Positions 1 through 5,477 of a stretch of 8,594 bases of DNA are shown here, in pieces. A program made the translations under genes and the position numbers. Source of the stretch: an uncultured Collinsella sp. (lineage in GTDB: Bacteria > Actinomycetota > Coriobacteriia > Coriobacteriales > Coriobacteriaceae); NCBI GenBank assembly GCA_900554985.1, contig USJQ01000036.1, forward strand, positions 1 to 8,594, read 5' to 3'. Within the stretch, counting starts at the first letter, position 1. Every line of letters starts with the position of its first letter. A model generated the notes under the pieces. That model saw only the letters and a list, made by a program, of their open reading frames with translations, did not search any database and was not told the DNA's origin.

Positions 1-384
1 AATCTGCATACGGTCAATAACAACTTCGGCCACGAGAAGGGCGACGAATACATCCGTTCTTTTGCCCAACAGCTGGGGTGCGTGGCGTCCGAGACCTGCT
101 TTGTGGGCCGCGACGGCGGCGATGAGTTTATCGCGGTGCTGTGGGATGCCGATCGGGCTGCCGTGGAGTCCTGTCTCGCTCGGGTTCGTGCGAACGTGAA
201 CGAGTATTCCGAGGCTCACCCCGACATGCCTATCAGCTATGCGGTGGGCTATGCGCTTTCCAGTGATTTTGATGAACCGCCTACGATGCGCGAGCTCTTT
301 TCCCAGGCCGACAAAAACATGTACATCGACAAGAACCGCGTAAAGACAGCCGAGGCAGCCGGGCCGCAACGCGAGGAACGGTAA
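1..384 (+). CDS. GGDEF-domain protein, C-terminal part (5' truncated by window)
   Basis: The reading frame is open from base 1 to a TAA at 382-384, giving 127 residues with no start in the window. The visible part is the bulk of a GGDEF domain, which in active members makes cyclic di-GMP from two GTP. An N-N-x-F-G-H-x-K-G-D segment (residues 6-15, substrate-binding region) precedes an intact R-D-G-G-D-E-F (residues 37-43, bases 109-129), and the end has the usual A-D-x-x-M-Y helix. The RxxD product-inhibition site expected five residues before GGDEF is absent (Ser-Glu-Thr-Cys there), so feedback inhibition by c-di-GMP through that site is unlikely. Any sensor domain lies outside the window. 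An internal GTG at 82 falls inside the domain and is not a credible start. It ends about 20 bases before a hairpin terminator and converges with the ABC operon. Family call is firm; enzymatic activity is inferred. Confidence 0.9.
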   Translation, partial: NLHTVNNNFGHEKGDEYIRSFAQQLGCVASETCFVGRDGGDEFIAVLWDADRAAVESCLARVRANVNEYSEAHPDMPISYAVGYALSSDFDEPPTMRELFSQADKNMYIDKNRVKTAEAAGPQREER

Positions 385-387
385 GCC

Positions 388-399
388 TGTGACAAAGGG
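388..399 (+). repeat. 12-base partial copy of the 8552-8584 inverted-repeat arm
   Basis: TGTGACAAAGGG, four bases after the GGDEF stop codon, is identical to 12 bases of the left arm of the perfect inverted repeat at 8552-8584. No matching second arm follows here; a different hairpin (406-440) begins instead. It may be an eroded copy of the same dispersed repeat, or chance. Confidence 0.5.
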
Positions 400-405
400 C
401 ATAGA

Positions 406-440
406 AAGGCCTCCGCAGCTCGTGTGGCTGCGGAGGCCTT
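406..440. terminator. Hairpin terminator between convergent genes
   Basis: Perfect 14-bp GC-rich stem (406-419 with 427-440) and a 7-base loop. On the + strand the stem ends CCTT and runs into ATTC; on the - strand the stem ends CCTTT and runs into CTATG. Both T-tracts are short, but the stem strength and the position between the GGDEF gene (+) and the ABC operon (-) suit a bidirectional intrinsic terminator. Confidence 0.75.
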
Positions 441-471
441 ATTCGTTGCGGCGCATTGTGTTTGGGTCGCT

Positions 472-553
472 GAGATGAGTCGATTTGCCCCGAAAGAGGA
501 GGGCATTGACCTTAGAGTCATGCCCGACGAATGAGCGGCAAATCGGCCATCTC
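472..553 (-). repeat. Structured repeat E1 (hairpin core inside an outer stem), 3' of the ABC operon
   Basis: The core at 492-534 matches 4955-4997 (E2) on the opposite strand at 36 of 43 positions. It folds as GGGCAT (501-506) plus GAC (508-510) against GTC (517-519) plus ATGCCC (520-525), with one bulged base (507). Outside the core, 481-489 pairs perfectly with 537-545, and 472-477 pairs with 548-553 across a small internal loop. Read on the - strand it starts about 12 bases after the ABC stop codon, and the hairpin is followed by CTCCTCTTTC, so it could end the operon transcript or be a 3' RNA element. Its function is unknown. The strand given is that of the operon; the element could act on either strand or as DNA. 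Confidence 0.6.
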
Positions 554-564
554 GGCGGGCCGAG

Positions 565-2484
565 CTACTCCAGCTCAAACGCTCCGGTGTACAGCTGGTA
601 GTAATATCCGCGCTTGGCGATCAGCTCGTCGTGGTTGCCGCGCTCGATGATACGGCCGTGGTCCAGACAGATGATTGCGTCGGAGTTGCGCACGGTGGAC
701 AGGCGGTGCGCGATGACAAACGTCGTGCGGCCCTCCATGAGCTTGTCCATGCCCGCTTGCACGATAGCCTCGGTGCGGGTGTCAATGCTCGACGTGGCCT
801 CGTCCAGAATCATTGCCGGCGGATCGGCGACGGCGGCGCGTGCGATCGAGATCAGCTGGCGCTGGCCCTGCGACAGCTGTGCGCCGTTGCCGGTGAGCAT
901 GGTGTCGTAGCCGTCGGGCAGGCGGGTGATAAAGTCGTCCGCGCCCGCGAGCTTGGCCGCCGCGATGCACTCCTCGTCGGTAGCGTCCAGGTTGCCGTAG
1001 CGGATGTTATCCATCACAGTGCCGGTGAACAGGTTCACGTCCTGTAGCACGACGCCCAGCGAGCGGCGCAGGTCGGCCTTGCGGATCTTGTTGACATTGA
1101 TGCCGTCGTAGCGGATCTTGCCGTCGGCGATGTCGTAGAAGCGGTTGATGAGGTTGGTGATGGTCGTCTTGCCGGCACCGGTGGCGCCGACAAACGCGAC
1201 CTTCTGGCCCGGCTTGGCAAACACGGACACGCCGTGCAACACCTCGTGGTCGGGCGTGTAGCCAAAGTCGACGTTGTCCATGACCAGGTCGCCGCGCAGC
1301 GGCACGTACTCGATCTCGCCGGTTGCGCGGTGCGGATGTTTCCACGCCCACATGCCGGTGTGGTGGTCGGCCTCCTCGAGCTGCCAGGTGTCGGGGTTCA
1401 CCTGAGCGTTGACGAGCGTCACATAGCCTTCGTCGGCTTCGGGCTCCTCGTCGATAAGCTCAAAGATACGGTCGGCGCCGGCGAGGCCCATGACCACGGC
1501 GTTGATCTGCTGCGAGATCTGGCCGATCTGTCCGCAGAACTGCTTGGTCATGTTGAGGAACGGCACCACGACGGCGATGGACAGCGCCATGCCCGAGATG
1601 CTCAGGTTGGGCACGCCCAGCGCCAGGAAAATGCCGCCCGCCAGTGCGACCAGCACGTAGAGCAGGTTGCCCAGGTTCATAAGGATGGGCATGAGGATGT
1701 TGGCGTACATGTTGGCCTTCTGCGAGACCTCGAAGAGCTTTTCGTTGCGCTCGTCAAAATCGGCCTCGGCGGCAGACTCGTGGCAGAACGCCTTGACGAC
1801 CTTCTGACCGTTCATGACTTCCTCGATATGGCCCTCGACCACGCCGAGCTCGGTCTGCTGCGCAATAAAGAAGCGCGCGGAGTTGGAGCCGAGCAGCTTG
1901 GTCATAAAGGTCATAAAGGCGACGCCGGCGATGATGACCAGGCACATCCACACGCTGTAGTACAGCATGATAAAGAACACCGTGACGATGATGATGATCG
2001 TCATGAGCAGGTTGGGCAGCGACTGGCTGATCATCTGACGCAGCGTGTCGATGTCGTTGGTGTAGTGGCTCATGATATCGCCGCGCTGGTGCGTGTCGAA
2101 GTAGCGGATCGGCAGGTCCTGCATGCGGTTGAACATCATCTCGCGCAGCTTCTCCAGCGAGCCCTGCGTGACGATAGCCATGGCGCGGTTCCAGAAGAGC
2201 GAGGACAGGACGCCGACGCCGTAGATGCAGGCGAGGGTGGTCACAAGCTGCAGAATCTTGGGCTGTGCGGCTTCCCAATCGCCCGACTGCCACGATTCGC
2301 TAATAATCTGCAGGGCGCTCTGCAAGAAGGTCGCGCCGATGGAGTTGATGATGGCGCAGAGCACCACGCCGGCGACGACAAGGGGCAAAAGCACGGGATA
2401 GAAGCCAAAGAGCGTCTTGATGAGGCGCGACATGGTGCCGCCCTTACGGTTGAGCGCGCGCTCGGCCGTCGTTGCCTTACTCAT
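565..2484 (-). CDS. ABC exporter half-transporter, catalytically competent subunit (BmrD/TM288-like)
   Basis: A 639-residue fused permease-ATPase, the second half of a heterodimeric exporter at the cytoplasmic membrane; substrate unknown (drugs, lipids or peptides are usual for the family). Residues about 30-325 carry six membrane helices. The ATPase half has Walker A GATGAGKT (433-440), Q-loop Gln481, signature LSQGQ (537-541), Walker B AMILDE with catalytic Glu562, and switch His593. The Gln at the third signature position departs from LSGGQ, as expected for the half contributing to the degenerate site. About 45 extra residues (roughly 350-398, rich in Trp and His) lie between permease and ATPase, also seen in BmrD-type subunits. 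The ATG at 2484 is chosen because AAGGAGG (2499-2493) lies 8 bases upstream and it overlaps the preceding stop codon by 8 bases; the frame is open up to 2628, but that would overlap the partner gene by 150 bases in a low-complexity Arg/Pro stretch. Confidence 0.93.
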   Translation of the reverse strand: MSKATTAERALNRKGGTMSRLIKTLFGFYPVLLPLVVAGVVLCAIINSIGATFLQSALQIISESWQSGDWEAAQPKILQLVTTLACIYGVGVLSSLFWNRAMAIVTQGSLEKLREMMFNRMQDLPIRYFDTHQRGDIMSHYTNDIDTLRQMISQSLPNLLMTIIIIVTVFFIMLYYSVWMCLVIIAGVAFMTFMTKLLGSNSARFFIAQQTELGVVEGHIEEVMNGQKVVKAFCHESAAEADFDERNEKLFEVSQKANMYANILMPILMNLGNLLYVLVALAGGIFLALGVPNLSISGMALSIAVVVPFLNMTKQFCGQIGQISQQINAVVMGLAGADRIFELIDEEPEADEGYVTLVNAQVNPDTWQLEEADHHTGMWAWKHPHRATGEIEYVPLRGDLVMDNVDFGYTPDHEVLHGVSVFAKPGQKVAFVGATGAGKTTITNLINRFYDIADGKIRYDGINVNKIRKADLRRSLGVVLQDVNLFTGTVMDNIRYGNLDATDEECIAAAKLAGADDFITRLPDGYDTMLTGNGAQLSQGQRQLISIARAAVADPPAMILDEATSSIDTRTEAIVQAGMDKLMEGRTTFVIAHRLSTVRNSDAIICLDHGRIIERGNHDELIAKRGYYYQLYTGAFELE

Positions 2485-4291
2485 GTGCCTCGCCTCCTTC
2501 CTGGGTCTGAGCTTGCGTTGCGGATGCCTCGGTGTCGGCCTCGACGGCCCCTTCGCCCTCGGCAGACATCTTGTTTTGCGAGGTAAAGGTCTCGCGGTAG
2601 ATCTCGCTCGTCTTGAGTAGCTCGTCATGGTTGCCGATCTGCGCGATACGGCCGCCCTCCATGACGATGATGCGGTCTGCGTCCTGCACGGAGCTGATGC
2701 GCTGGGCGATGATGAGCTTGGTCGTGTTGGGCAGATAGCTTGCCAGCCCTGCGCGGATCTTGGCGTCGGTCTTGGTGTCGACGGCGCTGGTGGAGTCGTC
2801 CAGGATCAAGATCTTGGGGCGACGCAGCAGGGCGCGTGCAATGCACAGGCGCTGCTTCTGACCGCCCGAAACATTAGAGCCGCCCTGTTCGATCCAGGTG
2901 TCGTAGCCCTTGGGGAAACCGTCGACAAACTCGTCGGCGCAGGCCAGATGCGCTGCCTCGCGGACTTCCTCGTCGGTGGCGTTCGGGTCGCCCCAACGCA
3001 GGTTCTCGGCGATGGTGCCGCTAAACAGTACGTTTTTCTGCAGCACCATGGCGACCTGGTGGCGCAGCGCGTCCAGGTCGTAGTCGCGCACGTCCACGCC
3101 GCCCACGCGCACAGCGCCTTCGGTGGTGTCGTACAGGCGGGCGATGAGGTTAACGAGCGTGGACTTGGCCGAGCCGGTGCCGCCGATGATGCCGATGGTC
3201 TCGCCGCTCGTAATGTGCAGGTCGATATCGTCGAGTGCCTGGCGCTTCGCATGCTTGGAATACTTAAAGCTCACGTGGTCAAAGTCGATGGAACCGTCGG
3301 CAACCTCGAGTACGGGCTCGGTCGGATCGGCGATCGTGGGCTCGGCGGCCAGCACCTCGGCAATGCGGTGTGCCGATTCGTCGGCCATGGTCACCATGAC
3401 AAAGATCATCGACAGCTGCATCAGGCTCATGAGAATCTGGAAACCATAGGTAAAGGTCGAGGAGAGCTGGCCCACGTCGAACAGCGTACCCTGGCTCGTG
3501 ATGATGAGCTTGGAGCCCAGGTAGATGATGACGACAAACGCGCCGTTGACGCAGATGTTCATCATGGGGTTGTTAAAGGCGAGCAGCTTCTCGGCGCGGG
3601 TGAAGTCCATCTGGACGTCGCGCGCGGCGGTCGCGAACTTCTCCTTCTCAAAGTCTTCGCGCACATAGCTCTTGACCACGCGCATGCCGGTGACGTTTTC
3701 CTCGACGGACTCGTTAAGGGCATCGTACTTGTGGAACACGCGCGAGAAGATGGGGCGCACCTTAAAGATGATAAAGAACAGTCCAAAGCCCAACAGCGGA
3801 ATGATGACCAGGTAGACCATGGCGACGTTGCCGCCCATGATAAACGCCATGGTAAAGGCGAAGATCAATACCAGCGGCGCGCGCACGGCGATACGGATGA
3901 TCATCATAAAGGCCTGCTGCACGTTGTTGATATCGGTGGTCAGGCGCGTGACGAGCGATGAGCTCGAGAACTCATCGATGTTGGCAAAGCTGAACGTCTG
4001 GATTTTGTAGAACAGGTCGTGACGCAGGTTCTTGGCGAAGCCGCAGCTCGCATGGCTGCAGGTGATGCCTGCCGCGGCGCCAAAAGCAAGCGATGTCAGC
4101 GCGATGAGCACCAAAAGGCCCGCGGTGGGAAGCATCTCGGCTACGGTGGCGCCGTCTTTGATGGCGTCGATCAGGTTGGCGGTGATAAATGGAATCAGCA
4201 TCTCGCAGAGCACCTCGCCAAGCACGAGCAACGGCGTGGCAACGGTGACTTTCATATAGTCGCGGATGCTGCCCATGAGGGTTTTAATCAT
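2477..4291 (-). CDS. ABC exporter half-transporter, degenerate-site subunit (BmrC/TM287-like)
   Basis: A 604-residue fused permease-ATPase, partner of the following gene in a heterodimeric exporter. Six membrane helices lie within about residues 15-302. The nucleotide-binding half has Walker A GGTGSAKST (370-378, with Ala375 where Gly is canonical), Q-loop Gln418 and an intact VSGGQ signature (474-478). Walker B reads ILILDD, so Asp499 replaces the catalytic Glu, and Gln530 replaces the switch His. Its own ATP site is therefore expected to bind but hardly hydrolyse ATP, while its intact signature completes the working site of the partner. This is the known asymmetry of TM287/288, LmrCD and BmrCD. 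The C-terminal tail (about 574-604) is acidic and Ala/Gln-rich, low complexity and probably disordered. The ATG at 4291 has GGAGG 6 bases upstream (4302-4298) inside marR and overlaps the marR stop by 8 bases. Confidence 0.93.
   Translation of the reverse strand: MIKTLMGSIRDYMKVTVATPLLVLGEVLCEMLIPFITANLIDAIKDGATVAEMLPTAGLLVLIALTSLAFGAAAGITCSHASCGFAKNLRHDLFYKIQTFSFANIDEFSSSSLVTRLTTDINNVQQAFMMIIRIAVRAPLVLIFAFTMAFIMGGNVAMVYLVIIPLLGFGLFFIIFKVRPIFSRVFHKYDALNESVEENVTGMRVVKSYVREDFEKEKFATAARDVQMDFTRAEKLLAFNNPMMNICVNGAFVVIIYLGSKLIITSQGTLFDVGQLSSTFTYGFQILMSLMQLSMIFVMVTMADESAHRIAEVLAAEPTIADPTEPVLEVADGSIDFDHVSFKYSKHAKRQALDDIDLHITSGETIGIIGGTGSAKSTLVNLIARLYDTTEGAVRVGGVDVRDYDLDALRHQVAMVLQKNVLFSGTIAENLRWGDPNATDEEVREAAHLACADEFVDGFPKGYDTWIEQGGSNVSGGQKQRLCIARALLRRPKILILDDSTSAVDTKTDAKIRAGLASYLPNTTKLIIAQRISSVQDADRIIVMEGGRIAQIGNHDELLKTSEIYRETFTSQNKMSAEGEGAVEADTEASATQAQTQEGGEAHE
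2493..2499 (-). promoter_or_regulatory. Ribosome binding site inside the upstream ABC gene
   Basis: AAGGAGG on the - strand, 8 bases before the ATG at 2484 and inside the last codons of the first ABC subunit. It fixes the start of the second subunit and supports coupled translation giving similar amounts of the two halves. Confidence 0.8.
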
Positions 4292-4787
4292 CCAGTTCCT
4301 CCCAGGTTACACGGATTTTCTCGAGCATTTCGGCGAGCCGCTCGCGCTCGTCGTGGGTGAGGGCACTAAAGGCTTGCTCTCTAAAGCGAATGCGGGCCGC
4401 CTGGTCGATGCGGGCGTTTTCCCGGCCGGTTTCGGTCAGGCGAATGGTGAGCTGCCGTCGATCCTTGGGGTTACGGCTGCGCTCGATGAGGCCGTTGAGC
4501 TCGAGCTTGGACAGGATCTCGGAAAGCGATCCCGGCTTGAGGTCGAAGTGCATGCCGAGCTCCTGCTGCGACATCTCGCCGCCGGGTTGCTTGGCCAGCA
4601 GACAGATGATGGGCGCCTTGCCGGATACGCCTCCGCCATGAAAGTGCATGTAATGGCCGCAAAAGCCCAGATTATTGAGGATGCGCTTGGCAAGCTTGTC
4701 TTCTGAGCTAACCGCTTCGGGTACATCCGCAGGCTGTGACGGGTCGCCGCCGGGCTCGTGCGGATAGACGAGTGGTTCAACACACAT
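4284..4787 (-). CDS. MarR-family transcriptional regulator of the ABC exporter
   Basis: A 167-residue winged-helix protein. Residues about 57-122 form the DNA-binding part: helices ending in the recognition segment around LKPGSLSEILSKLE (83-96), followed by a wing with K-D-R-R (108-111) and the beta strand LTIRLTETG. The ends form the dimerisation helices. The first 30 residues are polar and Pro-rich and look like a disordered extension. MarR proteins usually repress the exporter gene next to them and release DNA on binding the exported compound; that role is inferred from the operon position and from the inverted repeat at the promoter. Cys43, His45, His48 and His50 cluster before the DNA-binding domain, a possible metal or redox site but unproven. 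The start ATG at 4787 has AAAGGAG (4806-4800) at a rather long 12-base spacing; no better start follows. Confidence 0.9.
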   Translation of the reverse strand: MCVEPLVYPHEPGGDPSQPADVPEAVSSEDKLAKRILNNLGFCGHYMHFHGGGVSGKAPIICLLAKQPGGEMSQQELGMHFDLKPGSLSEILSKLELNGLIERSRNPKDRRQLTIRLTETGRENARIDQAARIRFREQAFSALTHDERERLAEMLEKIRVTWEELDD

Positions 4788-4808
4788 ATCTAATCTTCGC
4801 TCCTTTCT

Positions 4809-4844
4809 TTAGTTAGGTAGTGGAATTGTTTTGTGCCTAACTAA
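4809..4844 (-). promoter_or_regulatory. Inverted-repeat operator, probable MarR binding site
   Basis: TTAGTTAGG (4809-4817) and CCTAACTAA (4836-4844) form a perfect 9+9 inverted repeat separated by 18 bases. The upstream arm overlaps the -10 box and the predicted transcription start; the other lies about 20-28 bases into the leader. Binding here would block the promoter. Arm centres are 27 bases apart, wider than a usual single MarR dimer site, so two dimers or a looped arrangement are possible. The link to this MarR protein is inferred from position. Confidence 0.65.
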
Positions 4845-4871
4845 TCTAGGAGCATGAGAAATGAATGTCAA
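4843..4871 (-). promoter_or_regulatory. Promoter of the marR-ABC-ABC operon
   Basis: On the - strand there is a perfect -35 box TTGACA (4871-4866), a 17-base spacer and a -10-like TAGATT (4848-4843). Transcription would start near 4836, leaving a leader of about 50 bases before the marR ATG. This is the best sigma-70-type promoter in the window. Confidence 0.75.
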
Positions 4872-4886
4872 GGTACCAAACTAGTG

Positions 4887-4914
4887 GTTACGCGGTTTTA
4901 CCAAACCGCGTAAC
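4887..4914. repeat. Perfect 12-bp inverted repeat upstream of the marR promoter
   Basis: Arms 4887-4898 and 4903-4914 pair perfectly around a 4-base TACC loop. No T-run follows on either strand, so it is not a standard intrinsic terminator. It lies 15 bases upstream of the marR -35 box and could be a regulator site or part of the neighbouring repeat. Confidence 0.6.
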
Positions 4915-4927
4915 GGCTCGACGCTGC

Positions 4928-5025
4928 AAGCGTTCCTAAGCGGCAATCTGACGTTCAATCGTCGGGCATGGCCACAAGGCCTATGCCCTCCTCTTTCACG
5001 CCACCTTGCTCACTTAGGAGCGTTT
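4928..5025 (+). repeat. Structured repeat E2, inverted counterpart of E1
   Basis: On the + strand, GGGCAT+GGCC (4964-4973) pairs with GGCC+ATGCCC (4978-4988) around loop ACAA, with one bulged base (4982) in the position equivalent to the E1 bulge. The conserved flanks are CGTC before and CTCCTCTTTC after. A 13-bp outer stem (4928-4940 with 5013-5025, two G-T wobbles) encloses it; its sequence is unrelated to the E1 outer stem although the pairing is kept. A short alternative hairpin (4921-4925 with 4929-4933) would compete with the outer stem. The element is not adjacent to a + strand gene end, which argues against a simple terminator role here. Confidence 0.6.
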
Positions 5026-5142
5026 TCGCTGTCCGTCCTCAATCTGCGGCGCTGCCTCGGTTGGCATTTGGGTAATCCCTTGGGGACGGAGGAAAAACGG
5101 ATCATTCTGGGCTGTGGTGACACCCTTCCGAAGTTGCTTTGC

Positions 5143-5297
5143 CCAAAACTATGCCGGATTACTACGATGAATTCGAAATCTCAGACCTCGGCATTGTTTT
5201 TCGGAAAATCACAAGCTGTCTACCTGCGGTTTGCTGGAGTGCAATTCGTTGTGGTTGGAGACTGGTGGTTTATCGTAGTAATCCGGCATAGTTTTGG
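5143..5297. mobile_element. 155-bp element with perfect 26-bp terminal inverted repeats (MITE-like candidate)
   Basis: Bases 5143-5168 are the exact reverse complement of 5272-5297, with 103 bases between. The interior codes for no recognisable protein and is less GC-rich than neighbouring genes. Small size, long perfect ends and lack of a gene fit a miniature inverted-repeat element or a large hairpin. No target-site duplication is evident at the ends (flanks CTTTGC and AATGGT), so mobility is not shown. It could instead be a paired regulator site or a structured RNA in the kinase leader. Confidence 0.5.
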
Positions 5298-5477
5298 AAT
5301 GGTAGTAAATAGATGGCAGCTACTGTGCCGCTACCGCCGCGATTTGCCTCCCATTTCCGAAACCTTTCCGCAACAATTTGCCCTTCGCGCTGCTCGACTC
5401 CGCTCGCAACGTCCCCTGCGCTACACTTAGTCGCACTATGGCGACATCGCGCCACGCCCAATCCAAGGGGGACTTTC

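Larger units (their letters stand above)
4872..5477. other. 606-base non-coding region between divergent marR operon and kinase gene
   Basis: No convincing gene is present. The stretch holds, in order, a 12-bp perfect hairpin, structured repeat E2, about 115 bases with little recognisable structure (5026-5142, only a CCGTCC/GGACGG pairing at 5033-5038 and 5083-5088), a 155-bp element with 26-bp inverted ends, and about 180 bases leading to the kinase gene. That last part must contain the kinase promoter; TACACT at 5422-5427 is a possible -10, but no good -35 stands 17 bases upstream, so no promoter is called. Confidence 0.7.

Noticed and set aside
406..440. Possible tRNA or CRISPR-like repeat
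   Set aside because: It is a simple 14-bp stem with a 7-base loop; no cloverleaf and no regularly spaced repeats. No tRNA, rRNA or CRISPR array was found anywhere in the window.
1234..2586. 450-codon open frame on the + strand opposite the second ABC gene
   Set aside because: It is antisense to a clearly conserved ABC transporter; the product is His/Val/Asp-rich with no recognisable domain, a common artefact in high-GC coding DNA. The same applies to 2627-3961 (+) and 5436-6407 (-).
2485..2628. Upstream extension of the second ABC gene to 2628
   Set aside because: It adds 48 Arg/Pro-rich residues and a 150-base overlap; the ATG at 2484 has a strong ribosome site and fits the family's N-terminus.
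565..4787. Novel defence or toxin system in the operon
   Set aside because: All three genes belong to well-known families (MarR regulator plus heterodimeric ABC exporter), a common combination.
4800..5030. Leader riboswitch for marR or the kinase
   Set aside because: The hairpins do not match any riboswitch or T-box pattern I know, E2 lies upstream of the marR promoter rather than in its leader, and it is far from the kinase start.
5068..5430. 120-codon open frame in the marR-kinase gap
   Set aside because: It runs straight through the 155-bp inverted-repeat element, has no recognisable domain and no good ribosome site; its central part is the element's non-coding interior.
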